Assembly: GCA_034336665.1 (NCBI GenBank)
Contig: CM067570.1
Location: 16,041,502-16,105,501, forward strand
From: Luscinia megarhynchos
Lineage: Eukaryota > Chordata > Aves > Passeriformes > Turdidae
DNA: 64,000 bases
Reading direction: 5' to 3'
Shown here: one piece after another, positions 11,101 through 24,400 of the stretch
Layout of the letters: each line of letters begins with the position of its first letter
Position numbering within the stretch: the stretch's first letter is position 1
The notes under the pieces: model-generated
Told to the model about the DNA's origin: nothing
The model's input: only the letters and a program-made list of their open reading frames with translations
The model's database searches: none
Made by a program: the position numbers and the translations under genes

Positions 11101-13418
11101 TTGTCTGGTAACTTAAATAGCTTCTTGCCTCCCTAGTATTTGCCCTGCCCTTCTTCCCCCTCCTCTTGATGTATTTATAGAGAGCAGTTGTAAATCCCTC
11201 ACTCTTTGTTTTGTCCAGTACTACTTTTCTACATTTCTTTCAATGTACTTTCCTAATTATGGCTGACAGACTGTACTTAGTACCCAAAGGACCTTTGACC
11301 AGAGGAGCCTCCTACAATTGTGTTTGCACTTAGGCATCCCTTCTTTAAGTCTCCTACATGATATCTAAGGAGGATCATTTTGGCTTTTTCCATGGCTCCA
11401 TCTCAGTTCTCCCAGGATCCTTCTAAGACATTTTGGTCTTCCTCTCACCCAATCAACTCACCACAATTTACAACAAAAATAATTTCTACCTCAATCTGGG
11501 TTGATCCAGCACTTGCACTATCAAATGCTACCTGACACCTCCAGGTCTCTGTTCCTTCATAATGGAACAGATATTTCTCTCATCTGACCACACCACTTTT
11601 CCCACAATGGAAGTGTTGACACTTTGAAGGACCAAACGAAACAGCAAAGCTTGAAAACCTCTACTCAGCCTTAAGGCAGCCCAGTAATTCCCTTCCTAGA
11701 GCAGATGGCACCATACAAATACCTCCCCAGCCCTACTAGATTATATTAAACATTTATTGTTTATTTTCTCTATTTTATCTTCATGCAGTTGTTTATTATT
11801 TCTTGCAAAATGTGTATAAAATTTACAGATTACTAAGGTTAGTGAACAAATCTGTAGATGTGAGGTCACTTTTTCCTCTGCTCTCTCTACATTGTTTTGG
11901 GAGACCATTAGAGGAAAACTTGATCTTGTATCTGAAATTTATTTTTTCTTCTTTGAGCAATTTAGGATGGATAGCAAACACCTCTTCACCATGGGCCTAC
12001 TACACCTTATTTATAAATTTTCAAGTTTATAAATGTTAACTTTTATTTCTATCATTTCTTCCATTTTAGATTCTACCATTTTCCTCCATGATCTGTGCCA
12101 TGATCTTTACAGAAAAGAAGAAAGATACTTTGTTTGGTATGGGCAGTATCTACATCTACAGTGTCTTTAATCCCTACCAGGGAGAGAGTACTTGCCACCT
12201 ACCAGACTCCCTTTTATTTGTGTGATAGGAGAAACTTTTACTTTTCCAAATATTGTTACAGATGGTATGTCTGCAAACTTTACAGATCTGACTGCACCCT
12301 CTGCTTCCAGGTTCCTAAAATACCATTTTCACTGAAGATCTGGTATAGTGGGGATTTCACTCTCTTTGCTAATTCCAAATATTTTTATTTCTTTTTAAAG
12401 GATTTGTAAGGTGCTAGCACTCTTCATTGTCTCCTTATAGTACAAATTACAGATTTTTAAATTATTATTTAAACTAAATTTTAATAGGTTTGGATCCTTC
12501 ATACAATTAATACCACTAACTAATTTCTTTAGGTACAATACTTCACAAGGACAAATTTTGAGAAATTTGCAGGCCTATTCTCGTTCATTCTTTCATTTAT
12601 TTTCAATTTAATCAAGTTGGGATAACTTTAGCTAGGTTATTTTCTACAACCAGCTGCTCTATGTCATCACTACCTAACAAAGATCACCTAGAATAGCATC
12701 ATGGCAGTCCAGTGGCTGCCTGCTGATGAAATCTGCCAGCTATTACACCCTGGAATAACTGGCTCTACTGTTATCAGCAACATTTGCTTTATACTCTATT
12801 TCTGACGAGTTAAAATCTCCTGCAGTGAGGCATTGCTTGGGAACTTCTCTTTCATGCTTGCAGTCATCTGAGTCAGACCTCTCTGTAAAATGCTGCTCCT
12901 TAGTGGCCCTTCAGAAGACTTTTAGTTTGACAGATTCCATCCTGCCCAGGCCACTTTGCCTCTGTAGGCAGCTCCACTGCTACCAAGGGAAGTCTCTGTG
13001 CCACTGGTTTTATTTCCAGTTTTCTTACAAGACTACACATTAGTTAAAGTGTGTTTCAGTCATAGATCACCCATCCACCATCTTTCACTGTTCTTGGAAG
13101 ATTTGGGGTCATCTTGGACCCTGCAGCTCTAGCCTGCTTTGCAGTTTTTGCACACAAACATCTCAGCTCATCTTCTATGGCAATGTGCAATTCTTTTTTA
13201 AAGTGTCACATCCCTTTCATTGCTAACACCCTGGCCACACACACCACATTCCCACATGTCAGTGTTGATTTTGCCTGTCCATTTTTCTTCCATCTGATAT
13301 TTCTTTCTCCCTAACCTATTCACCATACTCTGCTTTTCAGAGCCAGACATCAAGATTACTTAGGAGTTTCCCTCAACATCCTCTCCTATTTCTTAGAATT
13401 CTTTTACTGATTATACTG
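8161..13418. other. Intergenic region, no gene recognised
   Basis: Short open frames at 8.2-9.2 kb overlap one another on both strands without recognisable motifs. One exact CTCF-type motif occurs (9840-9853, listed separately). Nothing else is supportable. Confidence 0.6.
9840..9853 (-). promoter_or_regulatory. CTCF core consensus match
   Basis: The minus strand reads CCATGAGATGGCAG, fitting the CTCF core CCANNAGRKGGCRS at every position. It lies in the ITGB6-RBMS1 intergenic region. Binding is not shown; this is a motif match only. Confidence 0.4.
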
Positions 13419-13572
<154 letters not shown>

Positions 13573-16500
13573 TGTTATCATCTATTATTTTGTAACATGC
13601 TACATGATCAGTTATACTATAATGATACCAATTTTAGCAATCTTGGTTCCAGAAAATCAATGCTATGTTTGCTCCAATGGAGTTCATCCAGCTTGTGTGA
13701 AAAATCCTCCTTCTTCTCAAAAGCTAAATTTCTTACAACTCCTCATAACACCAATTCTTAAGACATCTGCTGCTCTTTATTTTCTTGCATGCTTTAACAC
13801 ACCCTCCTCAGGAATGAAACCCTGCAGTGAGAGATTTTCCTTCAGGACAAACCTACTCACACAGATTTCCTCTGTTTTTTGTTATTTCCAGTGCTCATTC
13901 CTTTAGTCTTTTATCCCACAATGTGAGCTGGTGCAGTTATGTTTCATCCCAGAGGGGATTGCACTACCAGCAGCACTAAAATGGCTCCTGTTTTATAAAT
14001 GGAATAAATAATAAGCTGCATGCACATACTGTGTGTCTTTTCCTGGAATACAATCATTTTAACTTAAAACTATGCACTAATAGTACTGCTGAACTTATAT
14101 TTATGAGGCTGTTCAAAAATAGTTTCTGTTAAAATAAGTATTTTTGCATGAAAGAGCTAAAGTGAAAGCTCAAATATACTTTTGAACTTTTATTAGTTTT
14201 GTGAAATGTCTCATCAGTTCTCCTGGAGATATTTTAGTCATTGGGAGTTAATCATTACCTGAAATTATGGAAAAAACCTATTCAAAGCCAGTCTACCATG
14301 TAGTGTTGTGTTAGGGAAGAAATGCAGACACTGACTCATAGCTGTCAGTTATTCACTCAGTTATGATGTGATTCCTTCCAATATTATTTTTCTTTTGATC
14401 TGCAGTAAGATGCTGATCTGGTGGACGAGACTTTCTCAGAGCAAGACCTTGCCCACCCTAATCAATAGAGACATTTGAGTGTCAAACTACCAGAAGAACA
14501 CCACAAAATTTTAAAACAGCACAAGAAATATATATAGGTGAAGAGGTCAATGAGTTAGCATTAATCTGGAAGAGGCATGTGAGTTCCCTCTAAAATCAGA
14601 AGAATTGTGCTTGGCAATGTCTGAGAGTGACAGGAAAAGCCAAGAGAAAATGCAAACAGGTCAAACACTGGTGCTGTGCTGGCCCCCAGGAGCATGGCAG
14701 GTGATGGGTGTGGCAACAATCAAACCTCCAGGGAACAGCAGACACAGGGCCTGGGCTGACACACAGGAGGAGCCTCACTCTGCACTTTCCACAGGTACAG
14801 TCAAGAGAAAAGTGGCTCCTGACTTGGGCTATCAGACCTACAGAGCACCTGTTCTTTCTGTACTACAAAGCCAGGCAAGCTCCTCTCTGGCTGTGCAGTG
14901 TGCCAACTTCTTGCACGTAGAGAAAACAGAAACACCTTCTTCTGCCTGTGTCGTGTTAATATGAAGATTAGACAAGATGGGTACGTGGAGTAACACTCAA
15001 AAATCATGGAAAATTTTGCATTTAGATTATCTAATAGTCTCAGCACTTATGGCTGATAAAGGTGCCTCTTTGCCATGTTCTCATGACGTCACAATTTTAT
15101 GTCTAATTTTGTGAAATTTGTTCAATATTCACAGTTTTAAGCAAACAGAGAAGTAAACAAAACCATCACAGTTATTTATTCAGAATGTGCTTACACACAG
15201 CTATTCACGATGCCTGTGCATCACATTACTGATAAAAACATTCATTTTCACTAGGTCTCCATCATCAGTTTGCTCAAGGGGAGTAATAAACCCTATTTTT
15301 CCTTCATCCTGAACTGATGTTTATGTTCTCATGAGTCTGATTTGTCCTGACCACTTTAAAAGGAGTATTTTTCTCTTCTTTCCCTGCTGCTTCAAAATTC
15401 CCTCTTAAGTTTATTTGCTGTGCTTGTGGGTTGAGCAATGACAGTTTGATTTAGCTCATACTTCTGAACTTGCATATTAATGAATCTTTCAAGACTAGGC
15501 CTTTTGCTTGCATTCTTCTAAGTTTATGGTTTTTAGGGTGCATCGTTTTCTTCATGAACCTGGTATTGTGCTGCTCCTGTTGCTATAGGGAAGCTTGAAG
15601 AAGGTTGTTCCTCAGAAGTGGTTTCTCTCCTCTTAAAATTAGAACAAATCCAGGCTCAGGGTCAGACAAAGCATCCCAAGCTCCAACCTGGGCAGCCTTC
15701 CTGGCTGAAGAAATTCCTCAGTGCAGTTCTTGTGGCAGAAATCTGACAATCTCTATTTACAATGTCTAGTAACACTCTGAATAGCAGCACAAGCACCACA
15801 GAGGCCTTGACTCTATTCCACAAGGATGGCAGGTAAATAGTGCCAGAAAAATAACAGTCCACTGTCAGGAGCAGGGGATTTCCAAATCTGAGCCTGAAAG
15901 CCTGGGTGGAGGACAGCCAAGCACAAGAGATGGGGAAGCCAGGAAGGGGTCAGGAGGGAGCAAAGCTTGCTGAAGCTGATTTTAAATAACCATTTGAGGG
16001 ATTGGCTGTGGTTGTAATATGCACTGCTGTTGGATGAGATTTATTGCTGCTAGCATGGCTCTCAAGGAGGGAAGAAGCATTTTCTAAGGGTGCCAAGGTT
16101 CATCATTCCAAGTAGGTTTTCTGCCCTGGGGAGAAACTGCAGCATTTGCATTTTCTACCCCCAGACAGTTCTAAGTGAAGAAAAACCAATCTCTCCATGA
16201 CCCTCATAAGACACTTCTGCAGACACAGCCAGAAGGTTTTATCACACAAGTGCCATTCCTGAGTCTGGCAGAGCCTCATTTCAGGGGCAGCTAGTGCAAA
16301 ATGAAACCTCATTTGGACCAGGCTCTACCTCCCACACAAGTGGCCTGCAGAAGGCTGAGGATTGCCTTCCCAGCCTTCAGGCTGTCTGGGTGCCAGCAGT
16401 GGGAAACAAACCCTAAGGAGAAGCCTATCCCCAGGTTCACAACTCTGTACCCCTGGAAATGGATGAGATCCACTGCCAGAGCACCACTACTCCAGTTCTG

Positions 16501-19500
16501 CTCTGCTATACTCTCTCTGCTTTGGGTACTACTGGAAAAAGGTGCTGAGTACAGAAAATCAGATGGATTTGCGTTTTCTTATATAGAGGATACCAGAAAG
16601 CAAGATAGATCAGAGTTTTGAATACCATTGAGATGCTATCCAGGTCACAGAGGTCTGATTTAAGAGGCATAGCCCTATGTTCCTAAACTTTCAAAGAGAA
16701 ATATTGCTAATGACAGGACCAGCATCTCATGCATGTCCCCAAGCTCCTTCACTCTTAACTGATAGCATGAATGTTTAATTAAAACTTTGGTAGAGAAGTA
16801 GATCAGGACTACTGTGTCATTTTCCCCTGAAGATGTGCTTCAGCAAGCTGATGCAGATTGCTTGGTGGATGAGATATATCAATATTATAAGGCACCATGT
16901 GTCAGGCTGAACACATTAAAGGCTGGGTTAAACTTTAACATAGGCCATGAATCACTTAAACTAATTCAGCCAACCAGAATTAATACAAAAAGTATGAGTA
17001 ACAAGAGGTTGGTTTTTGTTCTGATTTTATATAAGCAGGAGGATGAGGCACCTGAGCAAAGGTTCATATGCAACAACAACAGTAACTCTGCTTAGGTAGG
17101 AATGATTCAGACATTTGAATCACAATGCAGAAAGATCTACATTTACATTTTGTTGAAAACCTTATTATAGCTCTCTGAGAATTAAAATTTTGACAACTTA
17201 GTTTGGGGGAGCCTTTTAAGAACATCAACTCTGATATAAAATAATAAACAGTGTATATGGAACAAAACCTTCTTAAAATAAGTTTTCCCTGACATCTCCT
17301 GAAGAGCGAACAGGAAATGTTCAAAGTGAATGCTGCCTTAATTAGTTTTTCTCTTTTTTGCCATTTATTGGCATTGTTAACTAAATTTTCCTACAAAAGT
17401 GCTCAACTGCAAAGTGATTTTGGGATAAATTGCAAACATAGTCATTAAAGTGCATTGAATAGTCTTTGGTTTACTTGTACAAATAATGATTGTATGCCCT
17501 ACACAACATAAGTATTTACATAATGTTACATGCTTTGAGCAATATGTCATCATGATTCATCATTCTTTATCTCTATTTTGCTGATTTTGCTTCTTTTATA
17601 ACTCACCTCTGTCTAGACCAACACAACTCCTTTAAAACACAAGCTTAACCACACCTAGACATGAAAGCTCAGCTGGGCAAAGAGGTGATGCTTTCATCAA
17701 ATTAACAGCTTGCCTTTCTATTTCAGTAACATGGAAATACTTTGTCCTCTGAAAAAAACCATTCTCTTTTTCCTCCTGGTTGTAGAATGTGCACTGATGA
17801 AGCATCTGACAATGATGTTCACTGAGGACTATTATTAAAAGCAGTTGCAGCAGTAAGTTTACTCATTCACTTTCTGCACATTCTTGGTGAGTGTGTGGTA
17901 TCTCAGAAGCTGTGCCTGTCCCTGGGCTCAGCACAGGAGCACTCACTGAGCACTCACTGAGCTCCACAGCTCAGAAGCAAAAGCACAGCTTTTGGCATCG
18001 GGAAGAGCAGTGAAAGACCATTGTTGGGAAGTGGCACTGTCATCAGAGATGGTGGCACAGCAAAAGCAGTGCTGAGAGCATTGCAACCAGAGATGCAAGA
18101 AGCAGGTCTGTTCACAGCCCTGCTTTTCCCCAGGGGATGGTGTCTTGCAGTGCCTTCATTAAGTGCTGACAGCAGCCAGACTGCGCCGCGCTGGGAGCGA
18201 GAGGGAAACACTCATCAGATGGCCCCAGCCACAACTGAGGAAAAGCACAGGAAGGATAACTGGCAGGCATGGTGCTTTCCTCGCTGCTCAGAGTCACATC
18301 CCTGAATGCAATGCTCTGTTTCTTTCCTTTCAGCAGGGCTCTCCCTGCGTATGGAGCTGCTCTGCACAAAGGCTGCTGCTGTCGATTCAGTGCACCCTTG
18401 GAATCTGCCCAGGCTGTGGAACACGGCATCTGAATTCCAGATCACTTGCTAGTCTTAAGAAACCCCCCAAAATATCTTGGCATTTGCTGCTTTTAACAGT
18501 GAGCAGAAGACAGCCACCAAGCCTTGTTACCTGTCATTCCAATCCTTGCTGTGTGACCTCTCACTGTCAATACAACTTCCCTCACTGCGTGGTTTTCTTT
18601 GGTGTCTCCAAGACATTAACACACAGAACAGGGTAACACAGCCAAAATTGCCTGTATTCTTCAAACCTGGGATCCTCACTCCATCCACAAGATTAAAAAC
18701 CTGCATCCTTACTGAACCAGCTCTGAGGTTTTTCGCCTGTCCATGCTCTCCACACTCAAATGGTTTTACAGCTAAAGAACCTGAAACACGAGGCTTTCCA
18801 CACACATGTACTTCTTCCTTTGCTCCAAAAATTTATGGAAAAACTTGCCTTACCTGCTGCTCCCCAGTGCACTTGCACCTTTCTCGTGTACAGAGCAGAT
18901 TCCCCAGCACTGCAGACATCCTTGCACCGCAGCTCAGCTTTCTGCAGGATCACAGAGAGTTTCTCTTTTTCCACATGGAAGCTGCCTTGCTTCTTACCAG
19001 CCCTGAAGTCAAGCCTCTGCTTTAAAAGCACACCACCATCCTCCTCCTTCAAATTCAGTTTTCTCTGTGGATTCTACAGGCTCACCAAGTGTCTGTGTTT
19101 CAAATATTAATACTTTGATTATTGTCTTCCTTTAGCAGACTTTATACTCTCCAAACCCTATCTCCTATAGAAAGTCTGACAAAAACTGACCTAAAATGCC
19201 ATTAGTCAAAATCCTGTTATTCCCAGAGGAAACACTACTGGTCCTTCATAACCAAGCAGGCTATTTATAGGAATGGTGACAGTGTGTCTAACCCCACAGT
19301 ACAATGAGAATGAGGCAATCCAGACAGGATGATAGAGGCTGTTCATAAAATCAAAACTGGAATTCATGTGCTGTACATCAATAGGGATTTAAGCAACCAC
19401 TTTTTTGTTCCATTTCAGAGGGAAGAAATAAAGGGCCCTCTTAGCACAGGGACACATAACACATTGTCACTGCAATAATTAATCCATTATTTTAAAGAAT

Positions 19501-20029
19501 AATGTTGAAGTTTCGTATCTGTTATAATTCTAATCGCCCCTCTTTCTGCAGGGCAGTGCTTCTACCTCGCAGGCACCTGCTTTCACACTTCCCAAAGGAG
19601 CTTCTTCCTCATAAACTGCAATGCATGTTCATCTTAGTAGACTTAAAACCAGGCTCTTTGATCTGAGCAGCAAAATACAATTTGTTTGGGATAGAGAACA
19701 GAGGAATCTCAGACAAGCCCCAGACAAAAGCAGAAATGGCAGGGAGGCAGAATTACCTTAGGGAATGCACAAGGAAGCATCAGTGCCAGCTGGGTTGCAA
19801 ATCAGAGCAGCAAACAGCTGTAACACTCCTCTAAGGTACTGGGTAGGAAGCCAGGCATAAAGAGCAGAGGCATCCCAGTGCTCACATCATTTCCCTGGGC
19901 AGTAGTTAAGGAGCTGAGAGAGCACTGTAAGAAAAGAGAAAAGACATAAAAAATCGGCAGAGATGAGATGAAGATCTAATGTCATCTTAGGAATGCACCT
20001 AGTTGAGAATTAGAAAAACCTGTGAAGAG
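13573..20029. other. Intergenic region, no gene recognised
   Basis: Non-coding as far as I can tell. Several open frames of 100-180 codons overlap on both strands at 18.1-19.1 kb but show no recognisable domain. One minus-strand frame there runs into a good donor (CAG|GTAAGG, exon edge 18854) and is discussed as a finding. A short tandem 11-mer (GAGCACTCACT twice) occurs near 17937-17960. Confidence 0.55.
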
Positions 20030-21420
20030 GCAGGGAAATGGCATTCTTTGGAATGGGGCTGGCTCAGCAGGCCACCAGCCCCTTCCCCATGGCCAGGCTC
20101 CCCTGATATGGGGGCAGACCCTGGGGTCCCAGATGAGAACCCCTCACCACCAGCACTGACACTTTTCCCTCTACCTGCAGTAATAAATAAAGTCACCCCC
20201 CATCTCTTCAGGACCCAAACAGGAAGATAACCAGCTCCTGTTCCACAGGCAGCAGCACCCTGTGCTGACTGTCCCCATGCTGAAGCCTTGTGGGATGTGC
20301 TGCCACGGAATTGACACCCTGTCCTGTCCTTCCCCCATTCCTGCCTACAAAGAAATGAAACCCCTTAGCAAACTTCCCTCCTTTGTGCCTGGAGGTGACT
20401 CCCACCAGTGAGCTGCTGGCACAGCTCCTGGGGCAGCTGGGGGGTCCCTCAGAGTCTGGGGGAGGCCAGGTGCTGCAGGGCACCCCCACAAACTCTGCCA
20501 CACTCCAGCTCTGCTCAGCCTGTCCCTCTCCTGAGCCACCCCCAGATGCTGAGCTGCAATGGGCACTCAGGCACTCCGTGTCTGGAGAACAGAGCCCAGG
20601 GAGGGAAGCTGTGGGGACTGATGGAAGTTGCTTCTTTAACATCATGTCGCCCATGACTGTGTTTGCTTTCTGGCAGAAAGTTGCCTTGGGCCAGAGATGG
20701 CTCTGTGCTCAGCCCAGCCTGTGCTGGTGTGAAAGGACAGTGCTGAAGGCAATTTCCTGCAAGAGCTTCTGAGCTGTGAAGGTGATTCAGAGGGGAGAGA
20801 GGAAGGGAGCAAACGACAATCAGAAGAGCTTCAGGGAGCTGGACATGGACCTCAAGTGGAATTAACAGGAAAAGCTGGAAGGTCTGAGTAAGAGAAGTAG
20901 GTTATACTGCAAGAGAAGAGTCCCTTGGACTGGATGGGAAAACTCACAGAGCACAAAGTCTGCTCTGAAGGAGCAGTAACACTTGTGGCCCCCTACAAAC
21001 CCACATCATGACTTTCCACTGACAGGTCCCTGGCAGCTAATTAGAGCCTAAAGCAGTACATTGGCAGTCGATTTGGAGGCCAGAAGTGCCTGGAGAGCTT
21101 GGACCCAGCCAGAGAGCCCAGCAGGCCGCCCGGGCAGGACCAAGAGGGCAGCAGTGCCCCTGCCCTGCCCGTGGCTGGCTCCTGGCAGCACGGGGAGCTG
21201 GAATGGCCTTGGCGAGCTGGGGCTGGCACACGGGCGTGCAGCTGATGTGCCAAAAGCCTGAGCTGCCCACGCAGCTGGGGAGCACAGGGACAGGGAGGCT
21301 GAGGCTGGTGAGGGCTGAGTGAGCTGGCACAGAGATGTCCCCTGCCCTCCCACCAAGCCAGCAGCCCAGCCCATGTGCTGCCATGCACTGATAGATGTGT
21401 ACATAACACCAGGCAGAGAG
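20030..21420. other. GC-richer intergenic patch
   Basis: Base composition rises clearly relative to the flanks, especially at 20040-20610 and 21060-21390, with many CAGC/GCTG words. This depletes stop codons, so frames are open in several registers on both strands. No domain, splice pattern or CpG island strong enough to call a gene is seen. Confidence 0.5.
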
Positions 21421-24400
21421 AACATCTTCCTCAGCTATTAACGTTAATGTGGCACTAGGTCTGTCACAGACTAGGGAGTTCTATTTCAGACCTTTAAACA
21501 TGGAATTTAAATAGCTACAGAATGGCTTGCTAATAGTAAACAGCAAGAAAACTTCTCTATCACATTTTAAAAATCGCATGAAAAGAGAAAGACTAAACTT
21601 TTTCCCATTGTGCTAACCTACTACACACCTTCCAAAAGACATGGCTGGACTTTGGCCTTGATACCAGGAGGAATATACTGGTAGTAACTAGAGCTCGAAT
21701 TTGTACTTAGATATGAACTCCAGGGAAAAATACTACCCAAGTTTTCTGCAGTTGTAGCAAACTCATTACCATAATTTATTTTTTTTTCTTCATACAGGCA
21801 CAGAACTAAAAATCAATTTCCTTCTTAAATAAAAATCTGAGGCTGGATTCATCCCACACATAATTCTGTAATTTCAGCTCCACTTGATTGATTATTTCTT
21901 CAGTAATCCCTAAGGATCTAGAGAGGAAAATTTGAAGGGAAAGAAGATGTTTGTTAAACACGACTATGTATGCCTTAATGCACAAACAACAAGTAAGACC
22001 AAGAAATATTTTTCCTGTAATAAAATGCAGATTCCCTTAATCCCCAGAAATTCATTGCTTTTCTTCAGAGCAAACATTTATTGGTAATATACACTTCCCT
22101 GACCCAGGTAAAACTCACAGCTGCAAGAACAGTGATGGTAAACCAAAGGACCAGGCATGAAATGAACAAAATCACGTGTAAAATTATTTTTGAGGGGCTC
22201 AATGCAATTAAATGTTGTCATTGGTTAAAACTAATACTGACTGAATTAATTTGCCTAGACACATCCCTGAGAGCAAAAATGCAGCTGCCTGGCATAAAAC
22301 ATGGAGCTACAGAAACCAAACAAACTCCCATGTGAGAACTTTGGGAATTCAAAGCAGGGAGAATAAAATCCTTTCTACCCCTGTTATACAAAATTAAGTA
22401 ATAGAAATACCTGAATATTTATGAGACAGATTCATCTGAGATATTTTTATTCCAGGCCAAAAGCCTCAGGCTTATGTCCTTGAAGATATTTACTAAATCT
22501 GTGGTTAAACCTTCTGGTCAAACAAATGCTAAGTTAAGCTGTATCACTTTACATCCTGAAGGACAAATACTGCCTTTACTTGATTTGTAGATATAAAAGA
22601 TGCTGGAGGTAGTGATGGAAGCACTTTATATGGTTTTACTTTTATTACAGTGCTGCTTCAATCAGAAACAGAACTTCGTGGTAGAAATTGCCCAAATATC
22701 ATACATATATATACAACTCATAACTAGAAATTCAACAGGCAAATTAATTCTATAGCAGCAGAGGAAAATTTTGCACAGAAGTTGCTAGAGAGGAGGGAGG
22801 CATGACAGTGGGGATGGACCCAGAGCATGATGCAGTCTGAAGAGTGTTTGGGCTGAGGAGGGACCCTGTGAGGCCACAGGAGGGGATGAGCTTTGCTCAG
22901 CTGAGCACTGTGCTGGGGAGAAATGCAGGCACCACTCAGGGTCTGCCCCAGACCAAACACAGTGCCAGGAATCACTGTTCAAACAGAACTGAGTAGTAAA
23001 TACATGGGTTTTATTCACTCATAAGCCTGAGTGGAGTGAAATGTACAGTAGTGCTAAGAGTCTCAAAGCATCAGTAAGGAAAATTTAGATCAGAATATGA
23101 TTTTCATAATTAATAAAACAGGTAACTGTTGTACCAGGCAATAAATGGTTACAGGACTGAATTATTAGCAACACCACAGATAAATTCATTACAATGCTAC
23201 AATTGCTTTTTTTAAACCACTCTTAATACTAAAATATCTAAATAAGCCAGAATGAGCATTATTATTATTACTATTAATTTAGTTGGCTAAATGAACATTA
23301 GTGTTTTAAAAAATCAAAGATATTAAAGTCATGAACAACACTGACAAAACAGCTAAACTTCAAATGTACTATTTTCCTAGCCAAATCAATTCTGAAAAAC
23401 CTTACAAGGTAAAGATATACCACTAAACCTTTCATGTTTTTTACACAAATTATGAAAATAAATAATCATTAACTAATTTATATGTATTTCATGATGTATT
23501 ATATTCTCTTTTCCAGCCAGCATTGTATTTCATCAAGAAATTTGTTGGAAACACAGAGAAATTGTTTAAAAAATACTTTTAAAATTCATAAGTTGAATGT
23601 ACTTTTTAATATTATTAACTGCAAATTGGAGTGATAACAGGAACAGACCTAGAATATGTGCTCTGAATCCTATAATGATGCATTGCACTACTTACCATTC
23701 AGGACAGACCTTTCAATTCAGAAAGTGCTGAATGCATTACCAGGCCCATTGTCCAGAACCTCTGCCAGACATATCATTTGTCTCTATTGTGGTAATAAAG
23801 AGATTCCTGGCATTCTGGTATTAAGAAACCAGAAGTAATAGATTGGTTTTACTTTACCTTTGCTACTTAATAAGGAGCACATACAATAGAGCACACACTT
23901 TAGAAGCCTATGAAGATGGTACCCAATTGAATGACAGACTGTCTGGTTGATTTACATGAAATACCAAGTGCTCGTATGAGAAAAGGTTAAAATTAGATTG
24001 ACGAGCAAATGTGCTACCAGACTGCTGGCTGACAAATGGCAAAGTTATGCCAACGTATTACTTATTCTGGAGGCGCCCAAGAAGCAAGCAGGAGGATAGT
24101 AATTCATGTGCTGAAATATATTCACATTCAGCATAAACAAAGAGTCCTCAGGGTCTGCAACAGGAACATATTAGCTACATGTAATTTATGCCAACCAGTA
24201 AGTCAGTGGAACAATTTCCTTATTAGATATGGAATTTGAATGACTTGTATTTTCTTAAGTCAAGAGTGGGCTGCTCTACTGTCATTTAAATGGTTTCCAG
24301 AATAATGCTCTGTTGAATGATTACATTGTTCTTCCAATAAATTGACTGTTGTGCTACATCCTCCCTCCTGCTACCAGCCACACAATGCAAATACAGATTA

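Noticed and set aside
18163..19110. Several overlapping 110-180 codon plus-strand frames
   Set aside because: Frames overlap in different registers and are matched by open antisense frames; low-complexity Ser/Pro/Leu/Cys content suggests chance rather than coding.
20003..21425. Multiple long frames on both strands
   Set aside because: They follow from high GC and few stops in the patch; three overlapping minus-strand frames at 21.0-21.4 kb cannot all be real and none shows a domain.
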